Shown one piece after another: positions 13,754 through 20,347 of a stretch of DNA of 20,347 nucleotides (its first letter is position 1; each line of letters opens with the position of its first letter). The notes beneath the pieces are model-generated. The model did no database searches. It was not told the DNA's origin and saw nothing but the letters and a program-made list of their open reading frames with translations. A program made the position numbers and the translations under genes. The stretch comes from an uncultured Planctomycetaceae bacterium (GTDB lineage: Bacteria; Planctomycetota; Planctomycetia; Planctomycetales; Planctomycetaceae): NCBI GenBank assembly GCA_903921605.1, contig CAIXQV010000170.1, forward strand, positions 1 to 20,347, given 5' to 3'.

Positions 13754-15458
13754 ATTTATTGCGGTTCAGTTCGAACTGCTTGCCGATCTTCTCGAGATCC
13801 AGGGCGCCAATCCGTTTCGAATTCGAGCTTACCGAAACGCAGCGCGAACGATTTCATCGACATCGGAATCCCTCAGCGACCTTGTCGCAGAGAAACAGGA
13901 TCTGACACAGTTCGCGGGCATCGGAAAAGATCTTGCCAAACAGATCGAAGAGATCACCACCAAGGGACAGCACTCCGCGCTGGAAGAACTGCGGAAACAA
14001 ATCCCTGGCGGTGTACTCGATATGCTGCGAATTCCCGGAGTTGGTCCAAAAAAGGTTTCAGTCTTCTTTAACGAGCTGAGTCTTAAATCGCTGGAAGATT
14101 TGAAGGCCGCCTGCGAAGCCGGCAGACTTTCCAAGCTGAAAGGCTTCGGAAAGAAGACCGAAGAATCGATTCTGGCAAACATTGCGATGGCGACTGAACA
14201 CAGCCAAAGAGCATCAATTTCTGACGCTCGCGCGGCTGCAGAGGCGATTGTTGAGGACTTGCAAAAGCTGAAAGAAGTTGGACAAGTCGCCGTGGCGGGC
14301 AGTTGTCGCCGTCGCAAAGAGACCTGCGGAGATCTTGACGTTCTTGCAACCTGTTCCGACTCCGGTCCGCCGATGGATTGTCTCGCCTCTCACCCCCTTG
14401 TCGAATCCGTCCTCCAGCGCGGCGAGACTAAGCAACGTGTTCGCCTGAAAACCGGGATGGAACTTGACCTGCGAGTCGTCCCTGAAGAATCCTTCGGTGC
14501 GGCAATGCAGTATTTCACAGGGTCCAAAGAACACAATGTCGTTGTTCGTCAGCGGGCTAAAGACCTGGGTCTCAAGCTGAACGAATACGGTGTCTTTCGA
14601 GACGATGTTCAGGTCGCAGGCCGAACGGAAGAAGAGGTTTACGCGGCGATTGGACTGCCGTGGTTTCCTCCGGAGCTGCGTGAGAATCGATACGAGTTTG
14701 AATGGGCCGATGCCGGCAAACTTCCAGAGCTTGTCACGCTTGCCGATATCAAGGGCGATCTGCACATGCATACGACCGCCTCAGACGGAGCGGCGACGAT
14801 CGAGCAGATGGCGATCGCCGCCCGCGAACGAGGCCTGAAGTACATCGCCATCACAGATCACAGCAAACGAGTCTCCATGGCCAATGGCTTGGATGCAATT
14901 CGCCTGCGGAAGCATTGGGAGGAGATCCGACGAATCCGTGAGACCATCTCCGGAATCGAAATTCTCTGCGGGATCGAATGCGACATTCTGGAAGATGCCA
15001 CGATGGATCTTCCCGATGATGTTCTTGCTGAAGCCGACTGGGTTATCGCTGTTTTGCATTACGGCTTAAAGCAACCTGGTGAACAGATCATGAAGCGCCT
15101 GATGACAGCGGTGTCCAATCCTCACGTGGATATCATCGGTCATTGCACCGGACGCATGATTGGTCGTCGAGAAGGCGCGGATATCAATTTTTCAGAGCTG
15201 TTAAAAGCCGCTGCCGACAATCAGGTCATGATGGAAATCAATGCTCACCCCAGCCGGCTTGATCTTGATGACATCCATGCGGCAGCGGCCAAAGATCTGG
15301 GTATTCCGATTGTGATCAGCACCGACTCGCACAGCGTCAATGGCTTCGAGGTTCTGGAATACGGTGTCGACCAGGCTCGCCGCGCAGGGCTGACCAAAGA
15401 CGATGTCGCGAATACTCGGACGTTGAAAGAGTTTCGCAAACTGCTGAAGTCGACATAA
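13743..15458 (+). CDS. polX: Family X DNA polymerase with PHP domain (PolX)
   Basis: A 571-aa enzyme of usual family length that fills short gaps and trims 3' ends during base-excision repair. An N-terminal 8-kDa-like and helix-hairpin-helix part (1-150) contains [12 protein letters not shown] (57-68), IPGVGPKKV (97-105) and [11 protein letters not shown] (133-143). The nucleotidyltransferase palm has [16 protein letters not shown] (186-201), giving catalytic D197 and D199, and LDLRVV (241-246) giving D242. [10 protein letters not shown] (257-266) is the dNTP/thumb motif. The C-terminal PHP phosphoesterase (336-571) keeps its metal ligands: H341-M-H343, D348, TDH (371-373), E412, H439, H467 and D528-S-H530. 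All ligands are present, so 3'-5' exonuclease and AP-endonuclease/phosphatase activities are expected. CAGG precedes the ATG, which overlaps the upstream gene by 11 bp. It is convergent with the AddA-like helicase. Confidence 0.95.
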   Translation: MKNEFIAVQFELLADLLEIQGANPFRIRAYRNAARTISSTSESLSDLVAEKQDLTQFAGIGKDLAKQIEEITTKGQHSALEELRKQIPGGVLDMLRIPGVGPKKVSVFFNELSLKSLEDLKAACEAGRLSKLKGFGKKTEESILANIAMATEHSQRASISDARAAAEAIVEDLQKLKEVGQVAVAGSCRRRKETCGDLDVLATCSDSGPPMDCLASHPLVESVLQRGETKQRVRLKTGMELDLRVVPEESFGAAMQYFTGSKEHNVVVRQRAKDLGLKLNEYGVFRDDVQVAGRTEEEVYAAIGLPWFPPELRENRYEFEWADAGKLPELVTLADIKGDLHMHTTASDGAATIEQMAIAARERGLKYIAITDHSKRVSMANGLDAIRLRKHWEEIRRIRETISGIEILCGIECDILEDATMDLPDDVLAEADWVIAVLHYGLKQPGEQIMKRLMTAVSNPHVDIIGHCTGRMIGRREGADINFSELLKAAADNQVMMEINAHPSRLDLDDIHAAAAKDLGIPIVISTDSHSVNGFEVLEYGVDQARRAGLTKDDVANTRTLKEFRKLLKST

Positions 15459-15459
15459 T

Positions 15460-15484
15460 GTAGACATCTCGCTCCGCCGAGATG
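15460..15484. terminator. GTAG-led hairpin after polX (terminator- or repeat-like)
   Basis: CATCTCG (15465-15471) pairs with CGAGATG (15478-15484), a perfect 7-bp stem with loop CTCCGC, starting one base after the polX TAA and preceded by GTAG (15460-15463). There is no U-tract. The form resembles the GTAG-led hairpins at 18936-19038. The rest of the 226-bp convergent gap (15485-15684) holds a GCAGC-GTG-GCTGC stem (15535-15547) and a 12-bp perfect palindrome AAATGATCATTT (15594-15605), with no supportable gene. Confidence 0.5.
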
Positions 15485-15684
15485 CTGCCTTGAAGTGTGC
15501 ACCAGATCAACCATGACCGGCAACAAATATGAACGCAGCGTGGCTGCATTTCCCACATGGGGATCGGGCCTGGAGAATGCCGCGAGAAAGAGAAAATGAT
15601 CATTTCACGGTGCGAGAGGGATCAATCGCAAATGCAACAAATTCCCCTCCGCTATTCGGCGATGCTCATTTCTACCTGCGCTGG

Positions 15685-18600
15685 CTATGTTTCAACCGTT
15701 GCCTGAGCTTCCAGCAGCAGCAGTCGAGTGCTGATTTTCTCTGCCGGAATCCCAAAGCAGTGCGACACCGCAAACCGATACTCCTGCAACTGCGGAGCGT
15801 AGTGATTGCGTTTGTTTTCGATCCACTGTTGCTTTGGCCCGACCAGGCGATCTGTTTTAAAATCCACGATGTCAGCAGCAATGGGTCGCCCGTTTTCATA
15901 GAGCAAAACCAGTCGATCGATTGTCCCCTGCACTAGCTCACCATCGTGCAACAACACAAACATACGTTCGCGTTCGACCTTCAAACTGGCGGAACCAGAT
16001 TCGATCTGCGTGCGATGAGGACCAAATACCTGGGCCGCTCCACCTGTGGCAGCCTGGAATAACTTGCGAACTCCCGCAACCTGTAACATCTTTCGAAAAT
16101 CTGGCAACAGTCGCTCGACGACTCTCTCTGACACTGTCAGATCTGCCGCTCGCTGACGGAGGCTGGCTTCATCGGGTTCGGGACGAGATTCATCCAGCCA
16201 TTCGATGCACTCGAACCAGGCATGAATCACAGTACCTCGAGTCCGCGCATCGACAGCTGGATGTGCACCATGACGAGGTTCCGATTCCACAGCATCCGCC
16301 GTTTTTTCTCGGCGAGCGATCGAGACAGTAACTTCAGGAAGATACAGTCGCGTTTCATCGTGCCGCGAGGGAGCTCGACGATGCAGCCCACGTCGGCGTC
16401 CGTCGTGCATCGGTGATAGCCGAACTTTGGGCACAAAGAACTTGGCCGCTCGACTTGGATAAGCCTCCTGTTCGAGCATTCGAGGAACTTGATGAAACCA
16501 TTCGGGATCGCCCGTCTGATAGATCACAGTTGATGGTGGTGCCTGATTCCCCCCGGCCAAAGCCGCCATCAGCAGTCCGGCATAAGTCTTCGGAGGTTTA
16601 TCACCCATGACCGGCGGCGCAAGCAGATGCATCGCATGTTTCGCACGAGTCAACGCGACGTAGAACAGACAGAGACTCTCGGAGACTTGTCTGGCGACGG
16701 TATCGTCAAACGCCTGCTGCAATGAAACCGGCAACAGAGGACGAAGCGTTTTTCGACTCCAAACGCAAACTCGATCGGGAGCTTCACCGGCATCAGGTCC
16801 CGTGAAAGCCGCCTGAGGACTCTGAAACAGAGCTCCATCAATCTCAGGTAAAACGACGATATCAAACTCCAGACCTTTGCTCTGATGAATCGTCATGACT
16901 CGCACCGGAGCCGGCTCAGACTTCTGAAACTTACTGTTTTCCAACAACCGCACGAAATCGCAGGGATTCAAAGACCCACTGTTGTCGAACAACCATCCCT
17001 GGGCCACAACCTGCTGCAGTCGCAGCACGTCGCGAGCACTGCAATACGACTGAACAGATTCAGAAAGCCACTGCAAAGTACGGCCGTAGCCGTCGTCCAT
17101 CAAACGAGCTCGCAACATCGCAGCCACTCGAGTTCCCTGCTGAAGATCTCGCCAGCGAGTCAACCCAATCACGTCCGCAAACGGAGTCTGCGCGACATGA
17201 TAACGAGAAACCTGACACGACGGATGCGACGTCATATGCAACAGCGACAACAGCGCGAGCACGGCTGGGCTGTCAGTCGGCGGAGTTCCGCCTTCTTCAC
17301 TGGCCGGAACATTAAGAAGTGACAGCTCATGTACCAGTCGTGCTACCGTGCTGTTCTTTCGAGTCAGCACGCCAATCTCAGCTCCGGGCGTCTCCAGATG
17401 CATGTTGCGAATTTGTTCTGCGACCCAGCGAAACCAGGGAACTCTGCGTTCATCCGCCGAGTCACCTTCCATCGTGGGCGAGGTACGAAAACAAACGTAG
17501 CCCGGCATGTCTTTGAGAGCTGTCGAATGGTCCGGAAACTCATCCGACCACTTCACACTGGCCGCAGTGTAATCATCCAGATTATTGTGATTCGTGATGT
17601 GCCGGAAGATTTGGTTCACAGCTTCCATGACCGGCGGAGATGACCGACGACTTGTGTCCAATTCCGTCGAGGTGATCCCTTCAACCGACTTTTCCACGGC
17701 ATCAAAGATCCCGGCAACGCCACCTCGCCAACCGTAGATCGCCTGCTTCTTGTCACCCACGCAGAAAAAGCTGGACTTTTCACCGTGGTGTTTGAGCGAC
17801 AGCGTTAACCGCTTCAGAATCTGCCATTGATCGGACGACGTATCCTGAAACTCATCGAGCAGCAGATTGCGAATTGAACTGTCCAGCCGAAAACTCATCC
17901 TCTGTCCGCTGGCTGCGCCACCTTGCCGAGCCAGAATGCGCGTCACATCGTTAAATCGCAACCAGCCATGCTCGGCACGCAGTCGAGTATACTCGCGATC
18001 AAAACGCGTCATCAGATTGCGAATGGCCTTCATCTGTAATGAAAGTCGCTCAAGCAATTCGGCCTTGGCGTGGCTCAACAGACGTTCATAAACCTCTACG
18101 ATTTCGTCGTTCAGAGTTTTCCCATAGTACTTGAGATCCCCGGCCAACACTTTTGCGGCCAGCCCCTTGTCGACGAACTCATCCCACTGTTCGGCCTGAA
18201 ATCGTTCGAGATCTTCGGAGCGAGCCTTGATGAATCGTTTATCCGTCGGCAGCGGAGCCGCATAGAGATCTCGCAGAGCCTGATCACGCTGTTCGTTGGT
18301 CAGACGATTGAGCTTTGGCAACTTGTTCCAGGCTTCGTCATCCGTCAGCAGAAAAAGTTCGTGATAGTTGCTGACGGTATCGTCAATCAGATCTCGCACA
18401 CTTCGTTTCGACCGCCCTTTGGCCAGCATCTGCATCAGGTTCTGCGCGTCCTGGGGAACATGCTGCGACAGGACCGCATCAATGGACTGCTCACGCAGTT
18501 CACGGTCCGTGTGTTCATCAACGATGCTCCAGCCCGGAGGCAGGCCAAGTTCCAGAGTCAGACTACGAGCGACCTGCTGAAAGAAACTATCGAGAGTACA

Positions 18601-18894
18601 GACACGCAGCCGATGGAGCTGACGAGTCACCTCAGACAACAATTGGCTGGACGTTTCCGTCGTGACAACAGCCGGTGCGAGAAACTCCCCCAGCTTCTTC
18701 GCTTCTTTGGCATCTTCAGCCGCACCGGCCAGCCGCAGGAGAACTCGGCCAAGAATTTCGCCGGCGGCTTTACGAGTAAACGTCGTCGCAAGAATTGTTT
18801 CCGGCCGATGCCCCAGAAACAGCTGTCGCAAAAAATGTCCGGAGAGCTGAAAAGTCTTCCCGCTCCCCGCAGATGCTCGAATAAGTTGTTTCAT
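15685..18894 (-). CDS. addA: UvrD/RecB-like helicase-nuclease (AddA-type)
   Basis: A 1069-aa DNA double-strand-break processing enzyme. Superfamily 1A helicase motifs in order are ASAGSGKT (7-14, Walker A), TFTRKAAGEI (38-47), LDSFFQQV (101-108), LLLDEFQDTSSDQW (344-357), CVGDKKQAIYGWRGG (378-392), VMTIHQSKGLEFDIVVLPE (666-684) and LFYVALTRAKHAMHLL (743-758). The C-terminus is a RecB-type PD-(D/E)xK nuclease with RGTVIHAWFE (H891), QGTIDRL (D993), IVDFKT (D1011, K1013) and QLQEY (Q1035...Y1039), all intact. The 'IRASAGSGKT' start and the 1,069-aa size match AddA or RecB beta subunits, which normally work with AddB or RecC/D. No partner gene lies in this window. The ATG at 18894 follows an in-frame stop 27 bases upstream and has no visible Shine-Dalgarno, so it may be leaderless or weakly translated. 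It is convergent with polX. Confidence 0.92.
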   Translation of the reverse strand: MKQLIRASAGSGKTFQLSGHFLRQLFLGHRPETILATTFTRKAAGEILGRVLLRLAGAAEDAKEAKKLGEFLAPAVVTTETSSQLLSEVTRQLHRLRVCTLDSFFQQVARSLTLELGLPPGWSIVDEHTDRELREQSIDAVLSQHVPQDAQNLMQMLAKGRSKRSVRDLIDDTVSNYHELFLLTDDEAWNKLPKLNRLTNEQRDQALRDLYAAPLPTDKRFIKARSEDLERFQAEQWDEFVDKGLAAKVLAGDLKYYGKTLNDEIVEVYERLLSHAKAELLERLSLQMKAIRNLMTRFDREYTRLRAEHGWLRFNDVTRILARQGGAASGQRMSFRLDSSIRNLLLDEFQDTSSDQWQILKRLTLSLKHHGEKSSFFCVGDKKQAIYGWRGGVAGIFDAVEKSVEGITSTELDTSRRSSPPVMEAVNQIFRHITNHNNLDDYTAASVKWSDEFPDHSTALKDMPGYVCFRTSPTMEGDSADERRVPWFRWVAEQIRNMHLETPGAEIGVLTRKNSTVARLVHELSLLNVPASEEGGTPPTDSPAVLALLSLLHMTSHPSCQVSRYHVAQTPFADVIGLTRWRDLQQGTRVAAMLRARLMDDGYGRTLQWLSESVQSYCSARDVLRLQQVVAQGWLFDNSGSLNPCDFVRLLENSKFQKSEPAPVRVMTIHQSKGLEFDIVVLPEIDGALFQSPQAAFTGPDAGEAPDRVCVWSRKTLRPLLPVSLQQAFDDTVARQVSESLCLFYVALTRAKHAMHLLAPPVMGDKPPKTYAGLLMAALAGGNQAPPSTVIYQTGDPEWFHQVPRMLEQEAYPSRAAKFFVPKVRLSPMHDGRRRGLHRRAPSRHDETRLYLPEVTVSIARREKTADAVESEPRHGAHPAVDARTRGTVIHAWFECIEWLDESRPEPDEASLRQRAADLTVSERVVERLLPDFRKMLQVAGVRKLFQAATGGAAQVFGPHRTQIESGSASLKVERERMFVLLHDGELVQGTIDRLVLLYENGRPIAADIVDFKTDRLVGPKQQWIENKRNHYAPQLQEYRFAVSHCFGIPAEKISTRLLLLEAQATVET

Positions 18895-18935
18895 GAGGGG
18901 AGTGTAAAGAAAGAACTCTCATAGCTGAAGCCGGG

Positions 18936-19038
18936 GGCATGACTGCAGGCATACCTACAGAATCAGACACGTAGCTTGGACATTCTTGTCCGAGATCTTC
19001 TCTCTGTGAAGACAGACGGGCAGGAATGCCCATCCTAC
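18936..19038. repeat. Cluster of three GTAG-led hairpin repeats
   Basis: Minus strand: GTAG (18958-18955) leads an imperfect palindrome back to 18936. Plus strand: GTAG (18971-18974) leads to GGACA (18978-18982)-TTCT-TGTCC (18987-18991). Minus strand: GTAG (19038-19035) leads to GGGCA-TTCC-TGCCC (19031-19018). The second and third units are imperfect inverted copies of each other, and their stem differences are compensatory (GGACA/TGTCC against GGGCA/TGCCC). Between them TCTTC (18996-19000) pairs with GAAGA (19008-19012). The cluster fills the gap between the stop of the 19043 gene and the start of addA on the same strand. Confidence 0.65.
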
Positions 19039-19042
19039 AAAG

Positions 19043-20347
19043 TCACCTGACCATGGGTCGCACGCCGGTGAAGAAGCCAATCATCATCTCATCGAAACTC
19101 TGTTGGCCCCAGGTGACTTTGCGACTCGGGTCCGGGTTGTTCGGATTGTCGGCGGAGTTATCAAATGTCGCTGTGCATTTGACGACCGTGCCTTTGGGCA
19201 TCAGCTTGGGTTCAGAAAACTCATAGCGAAGTTGCCAGTTGAAGTCATACTTTGGAACATCGAGCAGCGTTTCGGTAGTTCCATCAGGATAGGTCGCATC
19301 GTAACGAAACGCTTTGCCCCGCAGATGCATGTGCGGAGTCAGACTCAGCAGAGTTGTATCTTCGCGAAATCGCTCCTCGGCTGTTACGACATGACTATTG
19401 GCACCGGGTGGAATCTGCAGACGCTCGTTCAACGCCTCAAGCCCCACGACCTCGCGAGTCACCTTATCGGCACTGGTAAACTTCAACCCAATGTAGCTTC
19501 GATCAGTTTGCTCGGTGCCGTTGGGGGTGTAGTGCAGCTCAAATAGAATCTGAGATCCTGCGGGGACTCGCATGGCTGCGCCGTCCGGGAAAATCAGCGG
19601 CGAAGTACCCGGGGCATATCCAATCAGCATTTTGCCGAGGCTGATATTCTCCTGCCCCGGAACCAGCAAAAACGCAATGATGTGATGCACAACCTCAGGA
19701 TTCTCCGGTCGAGCTTCCGCAGCCGTCACATAAACATCTTCCGTAAAGCCGGGATCAACTTTGAAGTACTGATACTCCACAACACCCGTCGCAGAGACGG
19801 TGAAGGGTTCATCACGAATCGCGATAACTTTGTCCGGCTCAGGCATTCGCCAGCCTTTGACGAACGAGGGAGTTGGGGGCAAATCTGCCTGATTACCTTC
19901 CGGACACCCGTTCTCAATCCAGGTCAGGATTGTTGTCTTCTCTTCCGCAGTCAGCCGCGAATCATTGCGGAAATGACCGTACTCCGGATTTGCATTCCAT
20001 GGCGGCATGCGATCTTCACGAATCACCTCGGCAATTGTCGCTTCCCAGCCGATCGAGTCCTGATAACTTGTCAGCGGAAACGGAGCTATCTCGCCCGCGC
20101 GATGACACTCGACACATCGCTGATTGAAGATTGGTGCAATGTGCCTGGAATAAGTCACATCACCGTGCGGCTCGATGTTTTTCTTCCGACCGATAACACA
20201 ACCCACCGCGGGAGTCTTCGCAACAACCGGGTCTATTCCCTTGAGAAGATTCTGAATCGAATCCTCAAGGTCGTTTATCGTCGCCGCTTTTCGAATCACT
20301 CCGATGCCATACTGATCATCGATCCGACCCTGATACCGAATCCGTCT
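19043..20347 (-). CDS. Redoxin / cytochrome c / copper type II monooxygenase-like fusion (N-terminus beyond window)
   Basis: The frame is open to the right edge, so the GTG at 20299 is not the real start. Sixteen residues before it (ending YQGRIDDQYGIG), followed by about 40 more to AVGCVIGRKK, look like the C-terminal end of a thioredoxin-like AhpC/TSA redoxin domain. Next comes a monohaem cytochrome c module: IFNQRCVECH with the CxxCH haem site (C62, C65, H66 counted from the GTG) and EDRMPPW with the probable axial Met. Then a two-part copper type II ascorbate-dependent monooxygenase-like region follows, with HH205-206 in VVHHIIAF, FELHYTPNG with H256, and TPHMHLRGK with H323 and H325, resembling the ligands of PHM/DBH enzymes. 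Such fusions are common in planctomycetes and are normally exported. The substrate is unknown. A clear C-terminus ends at 19043, 4 bp past the hairpin cluster. Confidence 0.88.
   Translation of the reverse strand, partial: RRIRYQGRIDDQYGIGVIRKAATINDLEDSIQNLLKGIDPVVAKTPAVGCVIGRKKNIEPHGDVTYSRHIAPIFNQRCVECHRAGEIAPFPLTSYQDSIGWEATIAEVIREDRMPPWNANPEYGHFRNDSRLTAEEKTTILTWIENGCPEGNQADLPPTPSFVKGWRMPEPDKVIAIRDEPFTVSATGVVEYQYFKVDPGFTEDVYVTAAEARPENPEVVHHIIAFLLVPGQENISLGKMLIGYAPGTSPLIFPDGAAMRVPAGSQILFELHYTPNGTEQTDRSYIGLKFTSADKVTREVVGLEALNERLQIPPGANSHVVTAEERFREDTTLLSLTPHMHLRGKAFRYDATYPDGTTETLLDVPKYDFNWQLRYEFSEPKLMPKGTVVKCTATFDNSADNPNNPDPSRKVTWGQQSFDEMMIGFFTGVRPMVR

Noticed and set aside
18070..18924. Plus-strand 284-codon frame opposite the addA 5' part
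   Set aside because: It is fully antisense to the helicase motifs and is a by-product of its codon use.

Overview
The window looks like a chromosomal segment of a planctomycete, probably order Planctomycetales. This is inferred from gene content, not from a marker gene. The main clues are a secreted formylglycine-type sulfatase, a large secreted redoxin / cytochrome c / copper-monooxygenase-like fusion, a four-ACT aspartate kinase, a PHP-type PolX, a histone-H1-like lysine/alanine tail, and several conserved-looking proteins with no recognisable domain. Base composition is moderately GC-rich, and GTG and TTG starts occur. No rRNA, tRNA, CRISPR array, transposase or integrase was seen.

Layout. 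(1) 1-127, minus: the first 42 codons of a creatininase-family amidohydrolase that runs off the left edge. (2) 154-2563: a small accessory block. A good sigma70-like promoter drives a two-gene overlapping unit, a 77-aa protein plus a retropepsin-like aspartic protease. Facing it is a minus-strand pair, a short toxin-like ORF followed by an exported ankyrin + SUFU protein. (3) 2733-5565, plus: an exported sulfatase and a dihydrodipicolinate-synthase-family protein. (4) 5566-5900: a non-coding gap with a composite palindromic element and a leader hairpin. (5) 5901-9087, plus: aspartate kinase with duplicated ACT region, then a phosphofructokinase 16 bp downstream. (6) 9158-9221: a second palindromic element, followed by a DUF1801 protein with an H1-like tail (minus) and three uncharacterised genes (9948-11719). 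(7) 12001-15458, plus: VOC protein, metal-dependent amidohydrolase/deaminase and PolX, the last two overlapping by 11 bp. (8) 15685-18894, minus: an AddA/RecB-like helicase-nuclease convergent with polX. (9) 19043-20347, minus: the redoxin/cytochrome/copper-enzyme fusion, running off the right edge.

The metabolic and repair genes look ordinary for the phylum. The parts most worth a second look are the 222-2563 accessory block, which has two candidate paired modules, and the intergenic repeats. The repeats fall into two families. One is a GTTTAACGGC-containing palindrome family (5619-5737 and 9158-9221). The other is a set of hairpins led by GTAG, with three between 18936 and 19038 and one directly after the polX stop codon. 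Both are probably dispersed, REP-like genomic elements, but copy number cannot be judged from one window.
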